From an uncultured Prevotellaceae bacterium (lineage in GTDB: Bacteria; Bacteroidota; Bacteroidia; Bacteroidales; Bacteroidaceae), in contig CACWSX010000007.1 in assembly GCA_902763615.1 (NCBI GenBank), forward strand, positions 1-64,000: a stretch of DNA of 64,000 nt. The letters run 5' to 3'. Shown here piece by piece: positions 25,377-33,049 of the stretch (its first letter is position 1; each line of letters begins with the position of its first letter). The notes beneath the pieces are model-generated. The model searched no databases and was not told the DNA's origin. It saw only the letters and a list, made by a program, of their open reading frames with translations. Both the position numbers and the translations under genes were made by a program.

Positions 25377-25407
25377 CAAAGATAGACAAAAAAAACGAAA
25401 TCACAAA
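25377..25407 (-). promoter_or_regulatory. Promoter of the AbiE-like pair
   Basis: Minus strand: TTTG (25407-25404), 19-bp spacer, TATCTTTG (25384-25377), 10 bp before the ATG. Confidence 0.68.
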
Positions 25408-25490
25408 AATATCGACAGGAATTCTTATGTTTGAATCCTAATGATACCACAAACTTGGCCTTGGCATAACCCAATTGTAAATAACTTGTT

Positions 25491-25763
25491 TCAGATAATC
25501 CTGATACCAAGAACATAGAAATGGGGAATGGATTTGATGATGTCTGACGAGAGGTCGGAATTAATGACTTTTTCGCCGCAGAAATTGCTTGACGGCGCAA
25601 AACCAATGACAAGCTTCTCTCCAAGCGGGAAGGTAAAATTAAAGCCAAGATAATCTTTCGCCTCTTCTCCTTTCACATATTCCATGATGACTGGCTCAAC
25701 CTGCTTGCCCTTGAAATCTTTCGTGTCGAAACTGTAGGCCATGTAGCCCTTGGCATTCAGCAA
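25491..25763 (-). pseudogene. Truncated gene fragment, unknown function
   Basis: About 90 codons stay open with protein-like composition (YMAYSFDTKDFKGKQVEPVI, LGFNFTFPLGEKLVIGFAPS), but the frame has no proper start: its 5' edge coincides with the 31-bp repeat at 25763-25793. It reads like the C-terminal end of a larger beta-rich exported protein. I do not recognise the family. The join with the repeat suggests the 5' part was removed when the neighbouring blaI-M56 segment arrived. Confidence 0.45.
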
Positions 25764-25793
25764 TTCTTTAGAATATTAACAAGAATCAAGAAT
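25763..25793. repeat. 31-bp direct repeat, copy A
   Basis: Begins ATTCTTTAGAATATTAAC and ends with an AAGAAT. The second copy at 28550-28580 differs at one position. The pair encloses the first blaI-M56 module. Confidence 0.6.
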
Positions 25794-26135
25794 GAAACCA
25801 GACATCTTTTATGTGGAATAAATAGAAGAACTATAACTGCTGATTTAGAAGCACTTAACAGGTAATTCAGAAAGGCTGAACTGAAAAAACAAAAAAGCTT
25901 CGCTGAGATTTGAAAAAATTCTTCGCTGGCTTTTCAAAAATTCTTCGCTGACTTTTTAATGCGAGCGAAGATTTATGAAAATGGTTGTTAAGACAATAAG
26001 TCATGGTAGTTAAACAATATTGAAAAACTGCTTATGAAAAAACTCCAATGTCGAAGCAACAGAGCCGATTAGATTCCAATGATTCACGGAATCTGTCAAG
26101 TGAGTCCATAATGTATCTCGGAGAAAAAGAAATCA
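25794..26135. other. Gene-poor accessory DNA
   Basis: No convincing gene. It holds a small inverted repeat (TTCAG/CTGAA, 25866-25880), the CTTCGCTG array (25891-25971) and a 7-bp inverted repeat (AGATTCC/GGAATCT, 26071-26094). AT-rich compared with its flanks. Confidence 0.5.
25891..25971 (-). repeat. 22-bp-type array, short inverted relative
   Basis: CTTCGCTG occurs at 25898, 25921 and 25943 (steps of 23 and 22 bp) in A/T-rich surroundings, followed by an oppositely oriented AGCGAAG at 25964. Read on the minus strand, this is the same core (CAGCGAAGAATTTTT) as the six-unit array at 54061-54192. Confidence 0.65.
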
Positions 26136-26164
26136 GTCCGAAAGTATTGAAAAATACTCCGGAC
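26136..26164 (-). terminator. Hairpin ending the first blaI-M56 transcript
   Basis: Stem GTCCG/CGGAC plus AGTATT/AATACT with a small internal loop and a 4-nt apex (GAAA on the plus strand). On the minus strand TGATTTCTTTTTC follows, a usable U-tract about 60 bp after the M56 stop. Confidence 0.5.
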
Positions 26165-26223
26165 ACAAAGGAGACAGGAACATTGCACAACAGTCCTGCC
26201 CCCTTCTATGTGTGTTTCTGCTC

Positions 26224-28104
26224 TCAAAGCATATTTTGAGACTTGAAAGAAACGCTCACCATGGTAAGGCATTTTACGAGCTTACCCTTTTTATTTGCAG
26301 GTTTCCAGCGGGGCATGGAACTGACGACACGCAGGGCTTCATCATTAAGTTCTTTATTAATTCCCTGATGCAGACGCGCACCACTGACGGATCCGTCTTC
26401 ATTGATAACAACCCAGACTGTCACGCGACCCATGGCACCTTTACCCTTCATTGCATCGGGTAATTGAATGTGCTCAGCTATCCATTTTTCTTTATCACCT
26501 GGAAACACTGGTTCCTGCTCTCGAGACAGCTGGTAGGTCTGGTATATGGGATGACCAGGTTTGTAAAGCAAGAAAGATCGCCCTTGAACTTGACTTCCGT
26601 TAAAATGGTCAATTCTCAGCGTCTGGGTCTCCAATCCCTTGTATGACGCTTTGACAGTCGCACCGAGTGGCACTTTCATTTCGCACCAGCCTTCATTGTT
26701 GGTCAACGCTTTCTGGTCTGTCCCTTCAATTGTCACCTCTGCACCCTTGAGTTGTCTGCCTGTTGCAGCATCCTCCACACGGAAGAACATCCAGGCTTTA
26801 GTTTTCTCCTTATATTCCTCGGGCCATTGGGCGGCTTTGTCACGTTGGAATCCTGATACATAATTCGTATAGAGTTCAATGCGACGAGGCTGTTCACCCT
26901 GAATGAATTTCAATTCCTTAATACTGCTCATTGGCACGTAAGGAACATTATCCTTACTGATTTCCTTGCCGTCAAGCATGAAAACACAATCTTCAACCGG
27001 GGTGTATACGTTCCAGTTGCCGTCTTCTTCAACGATACCTCTTTCAGCAAGTTTTCCATTTACTATCCATGAATAGAAGGCTCCTACAGGAACTTTCACA
27101 GCAAGACAGTCCTTCCCATCCTTGACTTTGAGGATAAGGGCAGACTCTTCCTTGGTCTGGTAGTCTGTTTTTGTCTCACACGAAGCGTAAAGCGATACTG
27201 CAATCAAGGGTAGCAGATAGGCTATGCGTAGACATTGCCAGCGATTTGATTTGGGTTTTATAATCATTGTTACTCTTTTTTTGAGGACACTATTGTTGAT
27301 GCCGTTGGCGAGGGTACAGGCCTTTGTTCCCATCGCCTTCCGCATCAGTAGTTGAATGTATTGGCTCACGTCTGAGCCTGACGAGAGGACGGATGCATCG
27401 GCTTCATACTCATGGATGGTTCGCAGGTCGCGACGCAGGAGCCATACCACAGGGTTGAACCATTGCAGGGCCGTAAGCGCTTCAACGAAGACGATATCCC
27501 AGCTGTGATGCTGTCGGATGTGTCCCCGTTCGTGGGCAAGTATCGAAGGGTTGCACGCCTCGTAGTCAATCCGGCTTAACACGATGGTGTGCATCCATGA
27601 GAAAGGTGCGACGGGCAGGTCGACAACTGCCAGTGTCACGCCATCCTCCAACGAATGTTGCTCACTATCCTTAATCATTCGGCACAATTGCCGATAACTT
27701 TTTGCGATATACAGCAATCGGCAGACAAGGCCGATCATGAAAATAGCAAAGATTATAGACGGTTGGAAGAGATTCTTCAGCAGGTTCGTCGTGTTTGCCT
27801 CTACAGATGGGATAATAGGATCTTCTGCGGTTGCTATTCCTAATTCTGTGATTCCCAGTTCAGGACGATCGATTTCTTGTATCGGCATTCCCGCTGATGT
27901 GCCGACCTGTGAACTTTCAACCTCTACTGTTTCATGTAGCGTGATGACACATAGAGGTAAAACAAGTGAGAGCAGGATGGACGACAACAACACGATACGG
28001 TTCAGCCGATGCATCGTCTCACGCTCCATCAGCAGCCGATAGCAGAAATAGAAAGCGGCGATTAATACGGCTACCTTTAAGTCGTAGATAAGAAACTCTG
28101 TCAT
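26224..28104 (-). CDS. M56 (BlaR1-like) metallopeptidase with carboxypeptidase-like and TonB-C domains, copy 1
   Basis: The protein has 626 residues. The N-terminal part has membrane helices (LKVAVLIAAFYFCYRLL and onward) and the cytoplasmic zinc protease motif HERGH (191-195) with a downstream EYEAD. After the last helix (about residue 300), the periplasmic part holds an unknown domain, a carboxypeptidase-regulatory-like beta sandwich (about 440-510) and a TonB C-terminal domain (GRVTVWVVINEDGSVSGARL, ending SVSFK). Family knowledge: BlaR1/MecR1 sense a ligand outside and cleave BlaI inside. The TonB-C domain in place of a penicillin-binding sensor suggests a different signal. Its ATG overlaps the blaI stop by 4 bp. 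Confidence 0.88.
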   Translation of the reverse strand: MTEFLIYDLKVAVLIAAFYFCYRLLMERETMHRLNRIVLLSSILLSLVLPLCVITLHETVEVESSQVGTSAGMPIQEIDRPELGITELGIATAEDPIIPSVEANTTNLLKNLFQPSIIFAIFMIGLVCRLLYIAKSYRQLCRMIKDSEQHSLEDGVTLAVVDLPVAPFSWMHTIVLSRIDYEACNPSILAHERGHIRQHHSWDIVFVEALTALQWFNPVVWLLRRDLRTIHEYEADASVLSSGSDVSQYIQLLMRKAMGTKACTLANGINNSVLKKRVTMIIKPKSNRWQCLRIAYLLPLIAVSLYASCETKTDYQTKEESALILKVKDGKDCLAVKVPVGAFYSWIVNGKLAERGIVEEDGNWNVYTPVEDCVFMLDGKEISKDNVPYVPMSSIKELKFIQGEQPRRIELYTNYVSGFQRDKAAQWPEEYKEKTKAWMFFRVEDAATGRQLKGAEVTIEGTDQKALTNNEGWCEMKVPLGATVKASYKGLETQTLRIDHFNGSQVQGRSFLLYKPGHPIYQTYQLSREQEPVFPGDKEKWIAEHIQLPDAMKGKGAMGRVTVWVVINEDGSVSGARLHQGINKELNDEALRVVSSMPRWKPANKKGKLVKCLTMVSVSFKSQNML

Positions 28105-28478
28105 TGCTTGCGTTGCTTTAATATCTCCATAATCTCGCTGACCTCATCTTCGCTCAATTGCTCATCCTTGGCAAAGAAGGATACGAGCGAGGCAAACGAG
28201 CCGCCAAAGAATGTGTTCTGCACCTCTTTCATATACGCACGCGTATATTCCTCTTTACTGATTGTGGTGCTGAAGAGCTGGGCTTTCCCGTGTTTCTCCG
28301 AACTGACAAACCCTTTATCCTTCAATATCTTAAGGAATGTCAGCAGGGTGGTCAGAGCTGGCTTCGGCTCTGGGAACTTTCCCATGATTTCAGACGAATA
28401 GCCTTTACTTTCTGGTAATGACCAGAGTATGTTCATCACTTGCGTTTCTGCTTTAGTCAGTTGCTTCTTTTCTTTCAT
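28101..28478 (-). CDS. BlaI/MecI-family repressor, copy 1
   Basis: The 125-residue protein is a winged-helix DNA-binding domain (TKAETQVMNILWSLPESKGY, then KPALTTLLTFLKILKDKGF) with a C-terminal dimerisation helix, the BlaI/MecI/CopY plan. It should bind the paired TCTAAA...TTTAGA palindromes around its own promoter (28481-28494 and 28515-28528) and be inactivated by the M56 protein encoded next. It is a paralogue of the gene at 30839-31210 but has a different recognition helix and different operator sequence. Confidence 0.92.
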   Translation of the reverse strand: MKEKKQLTKAETQVMNILWSLPESKGYSSEIMGKFPEPKPALTTLLTFLKILKDKGFVSSEKHGKAQLFSTTISKEEYTRAYMKEVQNTFFGGSFASLVSFFAKDEQLSEDEVSEIMEILKQRKQ

Positions 28479-28480
28479 AT

Positions 28481-28494
28481 TCTAAACTTTTAGA
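28481..28494. promoter_or_regulatory. BlaI operator 1, copy 1 module
   Basis: TCTAAACTTTTAGA: perfect 6-bp arms around CT, between the transcription start and the blaI ATG (28478). Confidence 0.65.
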
Positions 28495-28505
28495 GTTTCT
28501 GGCGG

Positions 28506-28537
28506 CAAAGATACTCTAATCTTTTAGAACTTCCAAA
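28506..28537 (-). promoter_or_regulatory. blaI-M56 copy 1 promoter with operator 2 in the spacer
   Basis: Minus strand: TTTG (28537-28534), 20-bp spacer, TATCTTTG (28513-28506). The second palindrome, TCTAATCTTTTAGA (28515-28528), fills the spacer, so a bound repressor would exclude RNA polymerase. Confidence 0.72.
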
Positions 28538-28549
28538 TGTTTCTCTCTG

Positions 28550-28580
28550 ATTCTTTAGAATATTAACAAGAATTAAGAAT
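28550..28580. repeat. 31-bp direct repeat, copy B
   Basis: Thirty of 31 bases match 25763-25793. It lies upstream of the copy 1 promoter and contains the inverted motif ATTCT-TT-AGAAT. Confidence 0.6.
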
Positions 28581-28642
28581 ACATTCAGGCACCATTATTA
28601 CACTTACAAAAGAAATGCAACAAAAAACATAGTCATATAAAG

Positions 28643-28676
28643 CCCTCGGTAAAACCCAGAAACTGGGTACCGAGGG
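28643..28676 (-). terminator. Long hairpin after the second M56 gene
   Basis: Stem CCCTCGGTA/TACCGAGGG plus inner CCCAG/CTGGG, apex AAA. It is 34 bp downstream of the M56 stop. The following U-run is weak (GCTTTATAT), so it may act mainly as a 3' stabiliser. Confidence 0.6.
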
Positions 28677-28709
28677 TAAAGGTCTTTGTTTATTAATGTA
28701 TTTCTGTTA

Positions 28710-30842
28710 CTATTGTTTCTTCTTGGTAGTGATAACAATCTTCTTGGGCTGACCGTTCTGAGCTGGCACTACATTCATACTAACAACATCACCAGGAGGA
28801 ATGTTGGCAATCTCGGCGTCGTCGGCCTCCTTGCCATCAATCTCCAAAATATATTTTTCTTCTGGTGTGGCGGCATCCAACTTGAACGCGACGGGAACGG
28901 TATATTTCACTCGGACTGTTTCTCCGTTCTGCTTGCCAGGATTCCAACTGGGCATGGCGTTGACGACACGCAGAGCTTCTGCATCCAACAGCGGATCAAC
29001 AGACTTCACCACACGGGCGTTACTGATGCTGCCGTCCTTCTCCACTACGAAAGTTGCAATAACACGGCCCTGAACACTCTTCTTGCGAGCTTCCTCTGGA
29101 TATCGTATGCTTTTGGACAAGTATTCAAACAGGGCAGCATGTCCATTAGAGAACTCTGGCATTTGATCCACAACGTCATAGATTTTTTCTGAGTTGTCTT
29201 CTCCTGACTCTTTATGCAATCCGATATAATACTCGCCAGACTTACTCGACTCTGAATATACTTTGCTGACACCTATTGTCTTCGACTCATAGCCAACATA
29301 AGATGCGGTGATCTTGTCACCCATTGACACTTCAATTTGGAATTTTCCTTCTCTGTCCGTGACGGTTCCCTTCTTAGTGCCATCAACTAAGATAACGGCT
29401 CCGACAATAGGCGAAGATTTGTCTTCGTCAGAATCATAAACGAATCCCCTGGCGATGAATGGCTTATCATCAGCAGGCTCACTCGTGGCAGGTGCCTCTG
29501 CCACGACAATTTCATTTATCGGCAGACTACCCATCGTGACAAGATTTACAATATTCTTCTTGCCGTTCCAGTGATTCTCAACCTTCTTGAGCAACTTAAA
29601 ATGAAGGATTGGAATATTGTTTTCATCAAACGGCATACCGTTCAACTTCCATTCAAAGCCATTCTTGGGAAATGCATAGTCAAGATCAGTCTCTACCTTC
29701 TTCGAGCCCTTATCGTTTTCATAGACCGTACCTTGTGGCAGATGGACAATAATCGTCTTACCATTCATGTCCTTTCGGGTGAAATGATCATTAAAGTCGA
29801 GATTGGCTTTAATCTTCCTTGTTTTTCCTTTCTCGGCTACTATTTTCTTCAAGTCATCCATATCATCAATGAGCAGAATAAGACGATTATCATCAGTGAG
29901 AGATTCTGTCATATCATCTGTCATTACAGAAGGATTGAGCACCTCATCCTTTTGGATTCTTGCCGACGTTGCCAGCGAGACGGCTATAATAGGTAGCAAA
30001 TAAGCAAAACGGAGCCATTGCTTGCGATTTGATTTTGGTTTCATAATCATTGTTACGCGTTTTTTGAGGGCACTGTTAGAGATACCGTTGGCCAGAGAGT
30101 ACCCGCTCTGACCAGCAGCCTTACGGATTAAAAGTTGTAGATACTGAATGTCATTGAATCCGTGAGAGATCACCTGCTGGTCAGCCTCATACTCGTGGAT
30201 GGTGCGCAGGTCGGCACGGAGCATCCACATTGCGGGGTTAAACCATTGCAGGGCTGTGAGCAGTTCCACCAGGAGCACATCGGCAGAGTGATGCAGCCGG
30301 AGGTGTCCCAGTTCATGTGTCAGAAGGGCATTAGTACCCTTCTCATAGTCATTGTGATTCATAAATACCGTGTTCCACCAACTGAAAGGCGTGCTGACCT
30401 TCTCGCAAACAGCCATCAGATAGCCATCGGGTAAAGGATGTACTTTGCTTTCAGCTCTCATTCTGTGCAGTCGCCATAGTGACAACAGCATCTTCGACAG
30501 CACCACCACGACACCTATTATATATATAATGGTTAGTGGCAGCAGCCAATTAAATGGACGTTCTGTTTCAGTGTTTGTCACTATTGGGACTGACTCCATA
30601 GGCATAGCCGTCTCGTCTGTCGGCAACGGGAGCGTATCTGCCACAGGGGGCATCACTTCCACCGTCTGGTGAATAGTGATTACGCAGAGTGGTAACACAA
30701 ACGAGGCGAGAGCAGTAGAGAGTAGCACGATACGGTTGAGCCTATGCCAAGTCTCATTGGCAACCAGCAATCGCCAGAAGATATAGAACACGGCTACCAG
30801 CACAGCCACTTTCAGTTCATAGGTGAGAAACAGGGACATCAT
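28710..30842 (-). CDS. M56 (BlaR1-like) metallopeptidase with carboxypeptidase-like and TonB-C domains, copy 2
   Basis: The protein has 710 residues and is paralogous over its whole length to the gene at 26224-28104: similar N-terminus (ELKVAVLVAVFYIFWRLL), zinc motif HELGH (176-180), EYEAD, and a membrane helix near residue 300. The periplasmic part has a carboxypeptidase-regulatory-like domain (GFVYDSDEDKSSPIVGAVIL, about 490-560) and TonB-C (IRYPEEARKKSVQGRVIATF). It is about 85 residues longer, with a C-terminal extension (ILEIDGKEADDAEIANIPPG) absent from copy 1. It should cleave its own BlaI partner on an envelope signal. The start overlaps blaI by 4 bp. Confidence 0.88.
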   Translation of the reverse strand: MMSLFLTYELKVAVLVAVFYIFWRLLVANETWHRLNRIVLLSTALASFVLPLCVITIHQTVEVMPPVADTLPLPTDETAMPMESVPIVTNTETERPFNWLLPLTIIYIIGVVVVLSKMLLSLWRLHRMRAESKVHPLPDGYLMAVCEKVSTPFSWWNTVFMNHNDYEKGTNALLTHELGHLRLHHSADVLLVELLTALQWFNPAMWMLRADLRTIHEYEADQQVISHGFNDIQYLQLLIRKAAGQSGYSLANGISNSALKKRVTMIMKPKSNRKQWLRFAYLLPIIAVSLATSARIQKDEVLNPSVMTDDMTESLTDDNRLILLIDDMDDLKKIVAEKGKTRKIKANLDFNDHFTRKDMNGKTIIVHLPQGTVYENDKGSKKVETDLDYAFPKNGFEWKLNGMPFDENNIPILHFKLLKKVENHWNGKKNIVNLVTMGSLPINEIVVAEAPATSEPADDKPFIARGFVYDSDEDKSSPIVGAVILVDGTKKGTVTDREGKFQIEVSMGDKITASYVGYESKTIGVSKVYSESSKSGEYYIGLHKESGEDNSEKIYDVVDQMPEFSNGHAALFEYLSKSIRYPEEARKKSVQGRVIATFVVEKDGSISNARVVKSVDPLLDAEALRVVNAMPSWNPGKQNGETVRVKYTVPVAFKLDAATPEEKYILEIDGKEADDAEIANIPPGDVVSMNVVPAQNGQPKKIVITTKKKQ

Positions 30843-31210
30843 TGTTTCGATTCTTTGTATGCTTCAACTTGGGAAATCAACTCACGTAGTTCATCAACGG
30901 AGAGTTTCTCTTCCTTCAGGAAGGTTGACACCAGCCCCTTGTAGGAGTCCTCGATGTAATCATCCACCAGTCGGAAGATGTTTCTCTTCGCGTAATCCTG
31001 CTCCGTTATCAGGGCATGGTATTGATAGGTAGAACCATACTGCTTATGGCCAATATACCCCTCATGCTCCAATCGGCGGACGATGGTGGATAGCGTGTTG
31101 AAATGTGGACGAGGCTCCTCATAGTGTTCGAGCAGTTCCCTGACGAACATAGGGCCATGTTGCCAGAACAGTTCCATCACTTCCCTTTCTTTATTCGTTA
31201 GTTTCTTCAT
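30839..31210 (-). CDS. BlaI/MecI-family repressor, copy 2
   Basis: A 123-residue winged-helix repressor (LTNKEREVMELFWQHGPMFV, then RPHFNTLSTIVRRLEHEGYI) with a dimerisation tail. It autoregulates the operon with the M56 gene downstream. Its predicted operators (31272-31285 and 31294-31308) have ACTA/TAGT-type ends rather than TCTAAA/TTTAGA, so the two paralogous systems probably do not cross-regulate. Confidence 0.92.
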   Translation of the reverse strand: MKKLTNKEREVMELFWQHGPMFVRELLEHYEEPRPHFNTLSTIVRRLEHEGYIGHKQYGSTYQYHALITEQDYAKRNIFRLVDDYIEDSYKGLVSTFLKEEKLSVDELRELISQVEAYKESKQ

Positions 31211-31263
31211 TTCGTTTTTGTTCCTTTTTGTTTAACATCAATGACGTTTTCAGTATCTGGCGA

Positions 31264-31309
31264 CAAAGATAACTAAAAAAATAGAAGCACGCAACTATTT
31301 TTTGTAGTT
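31264..31309 (-). promoter_or_regulatory. blaI-M56 copy 2 promoter with two operator-like sites
   Basis: Minus strand -7 TATCTTTG (31271-31264), 20-bp spacer, TTG (31294-31292). ACTAAAAAAATAGA (31272-31285) fills the spacer and ACTATTTTTTGTAGT (31294-31308) overlaps and extends past the -33 region. Confidence 0.62.
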
Positions 31310-31424
31310 ATGTTTTTCTGTTAAACTCTTTAAATAGTTGTTCACCCACCTTAACACCGGTATTTCGGAATTAAACAAGGCCGCGTAGCAAATTTTCCTT
31401 AGGGACGCAGAAACTGATAAAAAC

Positions 31425-31463
31425 ACTAAACGCCCTCTGGCATGACACTAGAAGGCGTTTAGT
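31425..31463 (-). terminator. Terminator of the porin-symporter operon
   Basis: Ten-bp perfect arms (ACTAAACGCC/GGCGTTTAGT) around a 19-nt loop, 20 bp after the symporter stop. Minus-strand sequence after the stem is TGTTTTTATC. Confidence 0.7.
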
Positions 31464-31482
31464 ATAATAAAGGGAGTTGTAA

Positions 31483-33009
31483 TTACTTATTATAACACTC
31501 GAAAATAGTATCGACAGTCTGCTTGGGAAGCTTCTTCGTTAAGAGGCTGACTATCCAAACCACGGGGAAGCCGCCTACCATAGCGATGGCACCGCAGTTG
31601 ATGGGGTTGATGGGGTTGCCAGCAAGCATGTTGATAACCGTGAGGCCTACACCCCAGATGAAACAAGCCCAGACAGAGGCTGTGGTGACACCACGCCAGT
31701 AGAGACCCAGCATGAACGGAGCCAGGAAGGCACCGGCCAGTGCGCCCCAAGAGATACCCATGAGCTGAGCAATGAACGTAGGCGGATTCAGGGCGATGAG
31801 TAGCGAGATAACGATGAAGAACATGATCAATACACGCATCACCACCACCTTACGACGCTCAATCTTCTCAGCCACGATATCGTCGATGGTACCTTCCTCC
31901 ACCTCACCAGGCAACGATTTCTTGTCGCGATAGATCAGGTCGAGCGTCATCGTCGAAGAAGACGTGAGCACCAGCGAAGCCAGGGTCGACATAGAGGCTG
32001 AAAGCACCAGCAGCACCACAAGGGCAATCAGTACATCGGGCAGGGTGACGAGCATGGCAGGTACGATAGAGTCGAAGGCGATCTTGCCAGTTGCTTCGTT
32101 AATGACGGGTTCATAGAGACGGCCGAAACCACCCAGGAAATAACAACCACCAGCAACGATGAAGGCGAAGACTGTCGAGATGACGGTACCACGCTTGATG
32201 GCACTCTCGTCAGTGATGCTGTAGAACTTACCCACCATCTGGGGCAGTCCCATCGTACCCAACGACGTCAGAATGACCACACCCAACAGTCCCCACGGAT
32301 CAGGCCCGAACCACGAGGCAAAGCCTCCATTCACATTAGGATCGGCATCAGAGGGAATCACAGCGAGTTTATCGATAGCAGCCGTCAGACCACCCTGTGC
32401 ATTCAGCACGGCAAGGATGACCGCCACGATACCAAAAAGCATGATGATACCCTGAATGAAGTCGTTCATAGCCGTTGCCTTGTAGCCTCCGATGATGACA
32501 TAGACAGCCGTAAGGATGGACATGATGATAACACAATACTCATAAGGAATATCAAACCCCATCTCAAAGAGGCGTGAGATACCACTATAGACACCTGCAG
32601 TATAAGGAATCAGGAATACGAAAGCAATGACGGAAGCCACCACACGCAGACCCTGATCGCTGAAACGGGTGCCGAAGAAATCGGGCATCGTACGGCTCTC
32701 GATATGCTGTGTCATCAACTTCGTGCGACGACCTAAGATAATCCATGCCAACAGCGAACCGATGATGGCATTGCCGATACCGATCCAGGCACTCGACATA
32801 CCATAACGCCATCCGAACTGTCCAGCGTAGCCCACAAAGACCACTGCTGAGAAATAGGAAGTACCAAAGGCGAAGGCCGTGAGCCAGGGACCTACGGCGC
32901 GACCACCTAATACAAAACCATCAACACTTCTGGCCTGCTTGCGTGAATAGACACCCACGCCCACCATCACAATCAGGAAAATTATCGTCAATAAAACCTT
33001 TATAATCAT
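31483..33009 (-). CDS. Sodium:solute symporter (SSS family)
   Basis: The 508-residue protein has about thirteen membrane helices and the SSS signature regions AFGTSYFSAVVFVGYAGQFG and SLGTMGLPQMVGKFYSITDE, similar to PutP-type carriers. It couples sodium entry to uptake of a small solute (amino acid, organic acid or sugar); the substrate cannot be assigned. A cytoplasmic loop with DIVAEKIERRK lies near residue 380. It is the second gene after the OprP-like porin, 40 bp away, which suggests the porin feeds the same solute to the periplasm. Confidence 0.88.
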   Translation of the reverse strand: MIIKVLLTIIFLIVMVGVGVYSRKQARSVDGFVLGGRAVGPWLTAFAFGTSYFSAVVFVGYAGQFGWRYGMSSAWIGIGNAIIGSLLAWIILGRRTKLMTQHIESRTMPDFFGTRFSDQGLRVVASVIAFVFLIPYTAGVYSGISRLFEMGFDIPYEYCVIIMSILTAVYVIIGGYKATAMNDFIQGIIMLFGIVAVILAVLNAQGGLTAAIDKLAVIPSDADPNVNGGFASWFGPDPWGLLGVVILTSLGTMGLPQMVGKFYSITDESAIKRGTVISTVFAFIVAGGCYFLGGFGRLYEPVINEATGKIAFDSIVPAMLVTLPDVLIALVVLLVLSASMSTLASLVLTSSSTMTLDLIYRDKKSLPGEVEEGTIDDIVAEKIERRKVVVMRVLIMFFIVISLLIALNPPTFIAQLMGISWGALAGAFLAPFMLGLYWRGVTTASVWACFIWGVGLTVINMLAGNPINPINCGAIAMVGGFPVVWIVSLLTKKLPKQTVDTIFECYNK

Positions 33010-33049
33010 ATCAACTATAAACTTTAAACTATAAACTTTAAACTATCAC
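33010..33049 (-). repeat. AGTTTA-rich pre-start repeat (symporter)
   Basis: On the coding strand the gap holds two copies of GTTTAAAGTTTATA directly before the symporter ATG. Same type of sequence as at 5963-5994 and 54719-54745. Confidence 0.5.

Noticed and set aside
26048-26239. Small plus-strand frame of about 63 codons between the array and the M56 stop
   Set aside because: It contains the hairpin at 26136-26164 and the AGATTCC inverted repeat, overlaps the M56 3' end, and has no promoter; more likely non-coding.
28643-28676. Long hairpin as a riboswitch or RNA gene
   Set aside because: It lies directly after the M56 stop with no promoter of its own; a transcript end or 3' stabiliser is the simpler reading.
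26224-31210. BlaI-M56 modules as beta-lactam resistance genes
   Set aside because: No beta-lactamase or PBP2a-like gene is nearby and the sensors lack a penicillin-binding domain.
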